Both the position numbers and the translations under genes were made by a program. The notes under the pieces are model-generated. The model worked only from the letters and a program-made list of their open reading frames with translations. It ran no database searches and was not told the DNA's origin. 23,108 nt of DNA from CAMBDS01 sp964355675 (GTDB taxonomy: Bacteria > Electryoneota > AABM5-125-24 > Hatepunaeales > Hatepunaeaceae). The DNA lies in assembly GCA_964355675.1 (NCBI GenBank), contig CAYHEC010000044.1, positions 1 through 23,108 of the forward strand. Direction: 5' to 3'. The stretch's first letter is position 1; each line of letters starts with the position of its first letter. This document shows, in pieces, positions 6,482-14,890 of this stretch.

Positions 6482-7321
6482 TTAGCTCTGTGGGACAATA
6501 CCTCTTGCCTGCAATAATTCCTGTAATCCATGTCGGCATCTATGTATGCGAATATTGAAGGCAGATTCGTTAAGTTCCCATTTTTCACGAGTTTGCTTTC
6601 GCCACTCCCGATCATCAGATTCTCTATACAACGCTTTGAAGTACTCCTTACAAAAACCCGATAGAGAATTCACGGCCTGTAGTATCTTTTCAATTAGGTC
6701 ACGCTTTTCAAATTCCTGGTCCAATTCGTTCCCTGAAGCCAGGCGTTCGATCCCTTTCAACTCCTCCTCTTCCGATGTATCCTTTCTATCCAGATCGGCA
6801 AATCGCTCAAACGTCACCTGAGAGGTCCGGTGCTTTTCTTTCAGTTTAAAAAGAATGATAGTCTTGAAATACAGGTAAGGATTAGTCTCAAGCTTTGACT
6901 GCAGTTTTTCGAGAAGGATCAGGCTGGCATCTTGCAGGAGGTCATCGTCAAGTCGCCCCGTCTGGATCTGTTCATAGAAGGCTGAATCTTCTTTCAGCTT
7001 CAGCCGGAGCAGAACCATCAAATTATTTAGTGATCGCCTATCGCCAACTCTTGCGAGAACTAACAGTTCATCGCAGATTTTACTTAAAAGTACTGAACGA
7101 GCATACCCGGCAAAAGAGGAACGGACGTTCGAAAGGTGTTGAAGCGTCAACTCAATCGTACCCGCTACGATTCTCTCGCGTACTTCAATTGGGCAATCAG
7201 GAAAATATATCGGAATAACGACCTTTGCAGTCGCTTCGATTCGCTCGGACAAATCCTTTGCTTTCTCGATTTGCGAATCTGCGTGCAAGGCTTTTTGATC
7301 GGCGTTATTAGCCAATGGCAC
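6482..7321 (-). CDS. ECF-like RNA polymerase sigma factor with extra N-terminal domain (279 aa)
   Basis: Sigma region 2 lies at about 92-166 (DDDLLQDASLILLEKL, then YFKTIILFKLKEKHR). Region 4 lies at about 207-273 (LQAVNSLSGFCKEYFKALY...SAFNIRIHRCRHGLQELL). The first 90 residues are additional to a normal ECF factor of about 180-200 aa. Residues 44-86 look like a worn copy of region 2 (EVRERIVAGTIELTL, then GYARSVLLSKICDEL). The start is GTG at 7321, preceded by AAAAAAAGG; the gene begins 21 bp after the CHAT gene stop. It presumably works under control of the membrane anti-sigma factor downstream. I could not identify its target promoters. Confidence 0.8.
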   Translation of the reverse strand: MPLANNADQKALHADSQIEKAKDLSERIEATAKVVIPIYFPDCPIEVRERIVAGTIELTLQHLSNVRSSFAGYARSVLLSKICDELLVLARVGDRRSLNNLMVLLRLKLKEDSAFYEQIQTGRLDDDLLQDASLILLEKLQSKLETNPYLYFKTIILFKLKEKHRTSQVTFERFADLDRKDTSEEEELKGIERLASGNELDQEFEKRDLIEKILQAVNSLSGFCKEYFKALYRESDDREWRKQTREKWELNESAFNIRIHRCRHGLQELLQARGIVPQS

Positions 7322-7342
7322 CAGCCTTTTTTTGTTTTAAGA

Positions 7343-10270
7343 TCAAACTCCCTCTCCAATGAGAATAAATGGCGCCCAATTGAATAAATTTGGGTATTTT
7401 TTGCGAGTGCTAAGTTGTGCGAGACGTAGCGCTTCGGCGCGACCATGACTGGTTATGTTGCCATAGAATTGCGTCATCAGATAGCAAGTAGATTCATCGG
7501 CAACCTGCCACAATGACGCTACCAGTGCGGGTGTTCCGGCAAAAATGAATGCTCGTGAAAGGCCAATAAGGTCATCCCCTCCAGACAGATTTCCCATGCC
7601 TGTCTCGCAACCTGAGAGCACTACCAGATACGCATTCAGTTCGAGTTCGAATACCTCTCCTACCTCAAGTTTGCCATCCTGACCTTTTCCCGGCGACAGC
7701 AGAAGCCCTGCTTGCATTGGAGCGTTGGCTTTAAACTCATTGTGGCAGGCAAAATGCAGAAGGTCATAGCGGACGGCAAGGTTACGGAAATCAGCTTCGC
7801 TGGCGTCTTTCCCCAGTAGAATATTACTGGCGGGTAATAGACTTCCTATGGCTCTCACTTCTTCAGCGGCAAAGGGCAGAGCACCATAATCATTCCTTTC
7901 AATGGCTGGAGCGCCCAAAGCCAGGAGTTTACCCATAAACTTACGATGTTCTGGATCAAGATAACCCAGAACCGATGCTGAAGGCAAGTAGCTGATGTTA
8001 TACAGTTCTAAAAGGCACTGATCCTCTTCGTTGCGCAAGGCTTGGAACGGAAGATAATGCAATGTTCCATGGGGTACTACTACCAAATTCTTGCTTGAAA
8101 TTCCGTCTAAGGCAGTACTGACAACGGTACTATACAGACTTGACAGTAACTCCTCATGCCCTCCCGGCGTTCGCACAACTTCCCTCAATTCTCTCACAAG
8201 TGCATCTACTGCTGTCCTTGGAGCCGGCAAACGATAGGCTTTGAAGCTTTCTTGGTTGATTACCCAAAGAAATAATATACTGTCTGATTGATAGTATTCC
8301 AGCAGTGTTGTCTCTTTAGGTAGCATTCGTTTTAAGTCTGCTATTCCGTACGGTGTTGCCAACTGCGAACGTAATAACTTATCGACATCATCGGTTTTAG
8401 ACTGTTCCTCCTTACCTTCTAACCAGCCTGTGGCCATTAGATCCAGAAATGCACGAGATTTACCTCGCTCGGCGGATTCAAACGCCTCATTATCCTGGCC
8501 AAGCAAGGAGTGGCAATATACCTTCTCATCGAACAGTAGAGCTACCGTAGATGCGTAATTGCGTTTGTCGCGATCGAGTTCAAGCTCGCCTCGCACTGTT
8601 TCTGACTGTATCATGGCAATATCAAATACTTCGAGCGCAGAACGATATTTCGTTTGTCGCACCTGACATCGTCCCTTAAGAATTAGCATGAATTTGCCCA
8701 ATTCCTCTGGGAACTCAGTGGTCTTTGCTTTCTGAATTGCCCGCTCGGCCAGATCCAAGGCTGTCCCGACGTCTGAACGTTTCAACGCAAGCTCACCGAG
8801 TCGATAGAGCACCCAGCTTTCACGAATTGGGTCGTCTATCTCACGAGCTAATTTCAATGCAAGCTGGTACTGATCGTCCGCTTTTTGATCATCACCGAGT
8901 GACTCGTATGCGTCGCCGGTTTTCCAAAGCGCCTCGCAGACCTGAGAAAGTTTATCTGAGTCGGTGAGAGGTTTAATACTTGAGGCATAATGCTCGATAG
9001 CTCCCTGATAATTCTCTTCCATCTCATCTACAGATCCCAGCTTCAACAGGCTAATGCCAATCCCCTGGTTGTCGTTCAGCGACCTGCAAATATCGAGACT
9101 TGTCTGTAAGTGTTCACGTGCCTGCTCTGCGTCCCCCAACCAAATATAGGTAAGTCCAAGATCGATATGCGCATCAGATGCCATGATGCCGTTTTCAATC
9201 GCATTTCCAATCGCAATTGCTTCGAGGTTACACTCGATCGCCTTAGTAATCTTTGTTTGATTTAAATAGGCTTCGCCGAGATTATTAAGTACACTACAGA
9301 TCACGAGTGAATCTCCCGTTGCACGGGCAGACTCGAGTGCCCTATGCATGAGCGGCATTCCTTTTTCGACCTGACCTTGATCGCGGTAAGCTCCACTCAT
9401 CCTTTGTAATAGTGCTATTTGCTCTCTAATCTGGCCACGATCGGTGTAAATAGCGAGTGCGGCTTGATAGCATTCCATTCCATCCGCGAATCTTCCTGAC
9501 TCCTTATAGTTTGTGAATGATCGTTCTAACACTCCGGCTTCCAAAGATTTGTTGCCAAATTTCCGGCTCAACTCCAACACGATTACATTTTGTGCAATTG
9601 CCCCTTCGTAGTCCTTTTGCGTTGACTTGATCGAGGCCAGATTGACGTATGACTTTATCAGCGTTACGGTATCGCCATTTGCGCGTGCTAATTCGAGAAC
9701 CTGATAATAACAGGTCTCAGCACGATGATTCTCGCCCGATAGATTGTAGTTTAATCCGAGATTTGCAAGAGCATCCGTAAGCAGGGCGTATTTACCTGTA
9801 GCTTTTGAGTTCTTGATAGCTTCCAAGTAGAATTTTTCAGATGCTTCACTTTCACCCAGACGGTTTGTAACGAAACCCAAGGTATATGCTGTCTCGCTGA
9901 CACCATAGGCATCATGCTTTTTGCGGTAGAACTTGTATGCTGAAAGGAGGGGTTGCTTGGCCTCCGCTTCACGTCCCATGCGGGTGAGTGACTTGCCCAG
10001 ACGAAATTGGATATATGCTATAGTTGGGGGGATTTTTTGGTAAGCAGTATCGGCCAATGCCAAGCGGAACTCCCTCTCAGCATCAACATAACGATTGAGT
10101 GCAAAGAGGGAGTCCGCCGGTTGGAGAGATTGTCCTAAGAAACTGGATTGGTCCGGATCGACCCAAAGATAAGATAGCTGACCTGATTTCAAGAAAAAAA
10201 TCGCTGCAATGACAGCAGTCGTAGCTATACTAACTATTGAAATCGACTTCAGGCTCCTGCGTTTATTCAT
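7343..10270 (-). CDS. Membrane-anchored TPR-CHAT protease (975 aa)
   Basis: CHAT domains are caspase/separase-type cysteine peptidases. The N-terminus MNKRRSLKS plus a hydrophobic segment (about 9-28) predicts a signal anchor with the rest outside the cytoplasm. Tetratricopeptide repeats of about 40 residues fill about 50-600. The CHAT domain covers about 690-970. Its dyad is present: His843 in LLHFACHNEF and Cys888 in LSGCETGMG. The Gly that usually follows the His is Asn here. Typical late motifs are kept (GGDDLIGLSRAFIFAGTPALVASLW). The gene follows the 222-aa gene by 17 bp and precedes the sigma gene by 21 bp, and GAGG lies just before the ATG. Likely role: signal-dependent cleavage of a partner, perhaps the anti-sigma factor. 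The substrate is inferred, not shown. Confidence 0.93.
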   Translation of the reverse strand: MNKRRSLKSISIVSIATTAVIAAIFFLKSGQLSYLWVDPDQSSFLGQSLQPADSLFALNRYVDAEREFRLALADTAYQKIPPTIAYIQFRLGKSLTRMGREAEAKQPLLSAYKFYRKKHDAYGVSETAYTLGFVTNRLGESEASEKFYLEAIKNSKATGKYALLTDALANLGLNYNLSGENHRAETCYYQVLELARANGDTVTLIKSYVNLASIKSTQKDYEGAIAQNVIVLELSRKFGNKSLEAGVLERSFTNYKESGRFADGMECYQAALAIYTDRGQIREQIALLQRMSGAYRDQGQVEKGMPLMHRALESARATGDSLVICSVLNNLGEAYLNQTKITKAIECNLEAIAIGNAIENGIMASDAHIDLGLTYIWLGDAEQAREHLQTSLDICRSLNDNQGIGISLLKLGSVDEMEENYQGAIEHYASSIKPLTDSDKLSQVCEALWKTGDAYESLGDDQKADDQYQLALKLAREIDDPIRESWVLYRLGELALKRSDVGTALDLAERAIQKAKTTEFPEELGKFMLILKGRCQVRQTKYRSALEVFDIAMIQSETVRGELELDRDKRNYASTVALLFDEKVYCHSLLGQDNEAFESAERGKSRAFLDLMATGWLEGKEEQSKTDDVDKLLRSQLATPYGIADLKRMLPKETTLLEYYQSDSILFLWVINQESFKAYRLPAPRTAVDALVRELREVVRTPGGHEELLSSLYSTVVSTALDGISSKNLVVVPHGTLHYLPFQALRNEEDQCLLELYNISYLPSASVLGYLDPEHRKFMGKLLALGAPAIERNDYGALPFAAEEVRAIGSLLPASNILLGKDASEADFRNLAVRYDLLHFACHNEFKANAPMQAGLLLSPGKGQDGKLEVGEVFELELNAYLVVLSGCETGMGNLSGGDDLIGLSRAFIFAGTPALVASLWQVADESTCYLMTQFYGNITSHGRAEALRLAQLSTRKKYPNLFNWAPFILIGEGV

Positions 10271-10287
10271 TCGCCTCGTTCTTTGAC

Positions 10288-10956
10288 CTAATCAATTAGA
10301 CCCTTTTCTTGCAGGTATTTCCTAAGGTTAACGAATCCTTTTGAATCCAAAGAGATCCCGCGCCTCGATACAGTTCCGTACTTCTTAACTCCGGGGATGT
10401 TTGGAGAACCGGTGAATACGTCTATGGCTGTAGTGTCTCCGGAGGGATCAGGGAAACTGTCTGCCGACAACCCTTTTCGAGTTTCCGGATCGGTGATCCA
10501 AGCCAGAGGATCGTTCGTCCACTGATCGATGTAGAGTTTCGTGTCGATGTGGTCAATCAGATTAGAGCCTGCCTCGTTCCAAAGGACAACCAACGCCTCT
10601 GGATCAGGCAAGGATGTGGTCATACGCAGTGCGATGGTGTCACGTATAGCCTTGAGAGCAGAGAACCCGATCTGCCAACGCTTAAAAAAAGGATTTGCAG
10701 ACGCGCTGTACTCTTCGTTGGTGTAGTTCGGATTGGTGAAGTAGGGAATGAAATTCTCAGCCTGTGGAAACGCCGCAAGAAGAATGTGGGTTCCGCTGTC
10801 CGATATAGCATTTGTTGCCAGTATAGGACTTACCGTCTGATTGTACGCTACAAAATAGACGGACTGCACTTCGTTGCCGAGCAATTGCAGATAGGTGATC
10901 GCCCAGTCTAGATTGGATTTTCGAATAGTGCAGATTTTGCTGTTGGATGCAGACAT
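10288..10956 (-). CDS. Unknown protein heading the CHAT-sigma operon (222 aa)
   Basis: I do not recognise a family. The protein is soluble-looking, with no signal peptide or TM segment. Its first half is mixed alpha/beta (VQSVYFVAYNQTVSPILA, HILLAAFPQAENFIPYF) and contains a helix-like FKRWQIGFSALKAIRDTIAL. The second half is polar, rich in Asp, Pro and Gly (DPEALVVLWNEAGSNLIDHI, SFPDPSGDTTAIDVFTGSPN), and ends in a basic GFVNLRKYLQEKGLID. The ATG at 10956 has GAAGGAAC about 9 nt upstream and is preferred over 11073, whose extra 39 residues look like leader DNA. As the first gene, 17 bp before the CHAT gene, it could be a CHAT regulator, substrate or output protein; nothing in the sequence decides. 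Confidence 0.75.
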   Translation of the reverse strand: MSASNSKICTIRKSNLDWAITYLQLLGNEVQSVYFVAYNQTVSPILATNAISDSGTHILLAAFPQAENFIPYFTNPNYTNEEYSASANPFFKRWQIGFSALKAIRDTIALRMTTSLPDPEALVVLWNEAGSNLIDHIDTKLYIDQWTNDPLAWITDPETRKGLSADSFPDPSGDTTAIDVFTGSPNIPGVKKYGTVSRRGISLDSKGFVNLRKYLQEKGLID

Positions 10957-11212
10957 GGCTTTTGTTCCTTCGTGTGGTTGGCTTAAGTTTTCGGAACGGG
11001 GAATGAATAAATATAAACGAAAATTCAGAGAGTCATATACCCCTCTGCCATTTTTTGTGGCGTAACTTGTCAAACAAAAAAATCACGCATATATTAAAGT
11101 TCGCACCGCGTTCCGAGTATCTTTTGACGAACCCGATAAGCGTCACTCCGCAATTACACCAGCAAAGTCAGCGGAGACTCGACCCATCTCATCATCTTAT
11201 CTGGATAATGAC
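10957..11212. promoter_or_regulatory. Divergent promoter region, CHAT-sigma operon and metalloprotease
   Basis: These 256 bp separate the operon (minus) from the protease gene (plus) and must carry both promoters unless one lies further away. On the minus strand a TTGACA occurs near 11067-11072 without a good -10 box at 17 bp. A GGAAC, the usual ECF -35 core, lies on the minus strand near 11109-11113. Neither is convincing alone. The protease ATG has no Shine-Dalgarno; GGATAAT precedes it directly. Confidence 0.4.
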
Positions 11213-13468
11213 ATGAAGTACATCATTATTACATTGTGCTTGCTCCTTGTTGCGATTCTCATCTATTCTCTTTCTTGCAACAACCAAGTTGCATCGCTCC
11301 CTCCGAACATTTCCGGCACGATCCCCAGCCAGGACGGTGCTTCCTTCCATTTCCGCATCGAAGACTCAGCCACCTCAACTTATGGCCCGGATCAACGAAG
11401 AGCCATTATTGATGCCATTCTTGCTGGATTAAAATGGAAACGAGATAAAAACGAGATAAACCTCGACACCGTTACCGTTATCCCTCCAGTTGATCGATCA
11501 TTCGGAGATGCGGAGTTGACTGCAAGTCGAGACCAGTTGCTATCTAATTTCTCCGCTGGCGGTGCACCGACCAACGCTTCCTACCGTTACGTTAATGATT
11601 TCATTAACGGCGTGCGTACCTATATCTACAGGGAACAGAAGGTCTATCATTATTACCAGCATTTCGCCGGTCATATTGTGGAAACGGCTGGGATCAACCT
11701 TCAATGGAACAATATCAATGGCATTATGGCTATTTCCGGCCGAGTGTTCAATGATATAACCGTCAATAACGACACAACCATAAGCGAGCGGGAAGCAAGG
11801 GCGATATCGGAAGCACTCATCGATAGTATCGCGGCTCTCGATTCGTCGAAAACCACTCTCGCCGAGCGGTTGATTCACCCATACAATAACTACTATTTTT
11901 ATACATGGCGAATAGACGTTTCCAATCCAAACGGTCCGTATCGCGTTTGGGTCGATGCGGGAAATGGTCAGGTTCTTCAATGCAAGCCATTATTTGCAAT
12001 GGCTGAGGCCGGCGCTTGGGTCGGCTCACCAGGACCCAACAAGCCACGTTGGATGACATTCGAAGTGGAAGAGAACGACCCTATGGCGCTCATTGTTAAT
12101 AAGCCTGTTCAGATAGAAGTAAAAAATCTTCAATTCACTGATTACCCTTTTGAGGAACTCCTGAAACAAGAAGAAAACGCTCCTGAAGAAATTTGCGATC
12201 CTCATTCACAGCGCTTCAATCCCCGTTTTTTCGAGGTCAACGCTTTTTGTTGGTTTTACAACTTTTATAGACGAATCGACGAACTTGGAAAACCCTTCGA
12301 TGAGCGGGAGGGAAAGGTTATCCCTAAAGTACGCTTAATTGTAAACTGGAACGCAACGCATTATGAAGATTACGCTTATGTTACACAGAATTTGTCGAGT
12401 ATCCAATTTGGGATTGGTGGCCGCAATATAGTCCCAAATTCCAATCAACGAACGGGAAAGTACTTCAACTTGGCCGGTGACGCAAGCATCGTCGTTCATG
12501 AAGCCGCGCACTGGGCGAGAGGTTTTAGAGGAATAAACCTTGGCGGCGCCCTCGATGAAGGACTGGCCGATTTTTGGGCGATGTCCTTTTTCAATACGCC
12601 GGTGGTCGGTGAATGGGCAAGCTTGGGAGGGCAGGCGTCTTCGGAGACGAGTACTCCGCAGGATGGCACTTTACCTCGTGAGGCTGATGAGAGGGATATG
12701 TATTGGAACTTGCATAATAGCGTGGAAGGACGCCCTGAATCCCACTCCCAGGGACAGACCATCGCCTGGGCTCTATGGAGTTCGCTCGCCGGTATGAAGG
12801 CACTCTGTGGCACGGCTGGTGACACAGACGAACCGGATACCCTGGCACGCTTCCTTATCGAAGCGGCGTTAATCAGGGCACTGCCAGTCTTAACTACATC
12901 AGAAGTGAGACCCGGGCTTGAAAATTACGTTGCCTTTGCGTCGGTATTGGATGGGATGCTTGTACAATTGAAGGATTTACGTCTCTCTTTGCCATCTGAA
13001 TCCGGCATAGACGTCGGTGAGAATAAGATCACAACCGGCTTCGCTCGAGCGGGAATTTTCTCCAGAACGCATCCGACTATCGCCGCAATTGATATCAGTT
13101 CAGATCGAATTTCTACTGCTTCAAATGCAAGTATACCGAAGTTTACAATTTATAGAAGGATAAATGATGAGAATATTGATCCGCACGGAAACATCACGCT
13201 CCCGAAGGTAAAATGTAAGATTGAGGTCTCGAATGATCAGGATTTCGATGTGTCATTTGAAAGCGAGGCGTTTGAAATGGTAAAGGAGGTAATTGTGGTG
13301 CCTTGGACCATCGAGCGGGAGGATTGGGAAAAGCTGACTCAAGGAGTTAATACGGAACGGAACAAGCCGCTTTATTATCGTGTTTTGATCAAGGAAGCGG
13401 GACATGGGTGGCAGAAATCAACGGATTCAGGGTCCCCGGCTCCACACGCTACAATTGTTGCCGGTTGA
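11213..13468 (+). CDS. Lipoprotein metalloprotease with FTP-type propeptide (751 aa)
   Basis: The N-terminus MKYIIITLCLLLVAILIYSLSC is a lipoprotein signal with the acylated Cys probably at 22. Residues about 120-265 resemble the fungalysin/thermolysin propeptide (FTP) and PepSY domains (YIYREQKVYHYYQHFAGHIV, YRVWVDAGNGQVLQCKPLF). The catalytic part has HEAAH (H429, E430, H433), and E449 in ALDEGLADFWA is the likely third zinc ligand, as in the M4/M36 gluzincin pattern. The last about 110 residues form a beta-rich C-terminal domain. The protein should sit in an envelope membrane and act outside the cytoplasm. It is divergent from the CHAT-sigma operon, so it could be a regulated output or an upstream signal-generating protease; the sequence does not show which. 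Typical M4 enzymes are shorter. Confidence 0.88.
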   Translation: MKYIIITLCLLLVAILIYSLSCNNQVASLPPNISGTIPSQDGASFHFRIEDSATSTYGPDQRRAIIDAILAGLKWKRDKNEINLDTVTVIPPVDRSFGDAELTASRDQLLSNFSAGGAPTNASYRYVNDFINGVRTYIYREQKVYHYYQHFAGHIVETAGINLQWNNINGIMAISGRVFNDITVNNDTTISEREARAISEALIDSIAALDSSKTTLAERLIHPYNNYYFYTWRIDVSNPNGPYRVWVDAGNGQVLQCKPLFAMAEAGAWVGSPGPNKPRWMTFEVEENDPMALIVNKPVQIEVKNLQFTDYPFEELLKQEENAPEEICDPHSQRFNPRFFEVNAFCWFYNFYRRIDELGKPFDEREGKVIPKVRLIVNWNATHYEDYAYVTQNLSSIQFGIGGRNIVPNSNQRTGKYFNLAGDASIVVHEAAHWARGFRGINLGGALDEGLADFWAMSFFNTPVVGEWASLGGQASSETSTPQDGTLPREADERDMYWNLHNSVEGRPESHSQGQTIAWALWSSLAGMKALCGTAGDTDEPDTLARFLIEAALIRALPVLTTSEVRPGLENYVAFASVLDGMLVQLKDLRLSLPSESGIDVGENKITTGFARAGIFSRTHPTIAAIDISSDRISTASNASIPKFTIYRRINDENIDPHGNITLPKVKCKIEVSNDQDFDVSFESEAFEMVKEVIVVPWTIEREDWEKLTQGVNTERNKPLYYRVLIKEAGHGWQKSTDSGSPAPHATIVAG

Positions 13469-13606
13469 GCGGACACTTGAATTTCCAATTCGATTTAAAA
13501 CTCGCGGTCATCTTTGCTGGGTGGATGGGATATTGTGTGGACCCTCTTGGGATAAAGATATTGCCTTTTCTCTCGTGTCCATAAATTGGGGGGGAGGGTC
13601 GAAGAC
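13469..13606. other. Short convergent intergenic region
   Basis: Gap between the convergent protease and secreted-protein genes. I see only a small GGTC-GAA-GACC hairpin at about 13597-13607 and a G-rich run (GGGGGGGAGGG) beside it; no convincing rho-independent terminator on either strand. Confidence 0.4.
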
Positions 13607-14890
13607 CTACCTCAGAAGAAGGACTGGTCTTGAGATTTCATTGCGCCCGCATCTCGCCACGATAAAGTACATCCCTGATGACAATCCATCTGCATTGAAA
13701 GTAATTCCGCCCGTAACGCCTGTGATCACTTTGACTTGCTTCCCTTGAATACTGTAGAGGGCGAGGGCCGTCGAACCACTAAACCGAGAATCAACCCTGA
13801 CGGTCAGCTCACTGTTGAAGGGATTCGGAAAAGCAATAAATGAAAGATCCCTTGGGATCACATGCCGTTCCTGTTCTATCTCAAGCCTTCCCATCAGACC
13901 CGCGAAATCACGAACCACGTTGGTAAATGTGTAAAGCGAATCCTCCGGCAACGCCATAGTGGGACGAGGATACCAGCTCATGAGCAACAGGTTGTCCGGG
14001 TTGCCACCCGAATCTCGGTAAGTAGTGTAATAGTCAAGCGTTATCTGGTGATAAAGGCTGTCTGACCCACGCGGGCCCTGCCCGGCTCGCTCATCGTTAT
14101 AGATCAAGCCAAATCGGAGACCGTGATCCTTGACCCAAGTTTCAAGAGCCCGCAACTTACCCCAGCCATCGTACTGAACATAGTTCGTATATCCATAAGG
14201 ACAATCGGCATGGAAAGCTTCGAGTGTCAATTCCCGGGCGCTGAGCGTATCAATGAAAACCTGTAGTATTTCTGTTAAATCCCCACGATCCTGACCGGGA
14301 TAAGCAGGATAATCCCCCACATGGTACCACGGAACCGGCTCAATCAGTGCAAATCTCATATTTGGGTGCACAGCTAGAACCGCCTCCATGTAATCGGCAG
14401 TTTCCCGCGCAGACGCCGGTGGATCAAAGGCACAGATTGTATCGCCGCCACTGGCGAGCGTGTAACCGATCGGCGAATCCATCTGCAGGATCGAAACCTC
14501 ACCGCCGGCACGGTAGATATTCTGAATCTTAGCGAGTTCGTCTATGGCGGTAAGCTCCCCAACTTGATCAAGGGGAGCGCCATGAAGATTGTGAGAGCGG
14601 AGCCCTCCGACTTCCAGCGCTAATCGGATACCGGTTCGTTGAATGAAGGGGACGATGAGGTTTTCGAGCGAGTCGCGACGCCCACCAAGGAAGTTCTCGT
14701 GTGTTGAAAGTATATTCACGGCGCTACGAGCCTGTTGCCAAGAGGCATCCTCGCTAAAGAGCTGTCTGAAGTCCGCCGCCGAATTGTTTGGGCTAAACCA
14801 GAGTTGCTGTTCTTGAGCACTCACCTGAAGTGCGCTAAGTGAAAGCGCAAATCCGAGCATGGCTTGGATCGAAAAAGACACTCCTTTCAT
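13607..14890 (-). CDS. Secreted TIM-barrel-like protein with sorting domain (427 aa)
   Basis: The protein has a signal peptide (first about 25 residues, ending LQVSA before QEQQ). A central region of about 320 residues contains alternating beta and alpha segments with acidic residues at strand ends (MRFALIEPVPWYH, LTLEAFHADCPYGYTNY, LRFGLIYNDE), as in glycoside-hydrolase-like barrels. The C-terminal sorting domain is FIAFPNPFNSELTVRV, then LYSIQGKQV and SSGMYFIVARCG. I cannot name a glycosidase family. The start overlaps the upstream stop in an ATGA (14887-14890), so translation is probably coupled to the GH26-like gene. Both products are presumably secreted or surface-bound and may act on the same polysaccharide (inference). 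Confidence 0.85.
   Translation of the reverse strand: MKGVSFSIQAMLGFALSLSALQVSAQEQQLWFSPNNSAADFRQLFSEDASWQQARSAVNILSTHENFLGGRRDSLENLIVPFIQRTGIRLALEVGGLRSHNLHGAPLDQVGELTAIDELAKIQNIYRAGGEVSILQMDSPIGYTLASGGDTICAFDPPASARETADYMEAVLAVHPNMRFALIEPVPWYHVGDYPAYPGQDRGDLTEILQVFIDTLSARELTLEAFHADCPYGYTNYVQYDGWGKLRALETWVKDHGLRFGLIYNDERAGQGPRGSDSLYHQITLDYYTTYRDSGGNPDNLLLMSWYPRPTMALPEDSLYTFTNVVRDFAGLMGRLEIEQERHVIPRDLSFIAFPNPFNSELTVRVDSRFSGSTALALYSIQGKQVKVITGVTGGITFNADGLSSGMYFIVARCGRNEISRPVLLLR

Noticed and set aside
11067..11072. Sigma-70 promoter for the CHAT operon
   Set aside because: A TTGACA is present on the minus strand, but no acceptable -10 hexamer lies 16-18 bp downstream.
10957..11073. Longer start (ATG 11073) for the 222-aa protein
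   Set aside because: No ribosome-binding site at 11073, and the stretch lies in the AT-rich divergent promoter region; GAAGGAAC precedes 10956.
13404..13748. 114-codon plus-strand frame after the metalloprotease
   Set aside because: It overlaps the end of the protease in another frame and the sorting domain of the opposite gene; its translation shows no domain.
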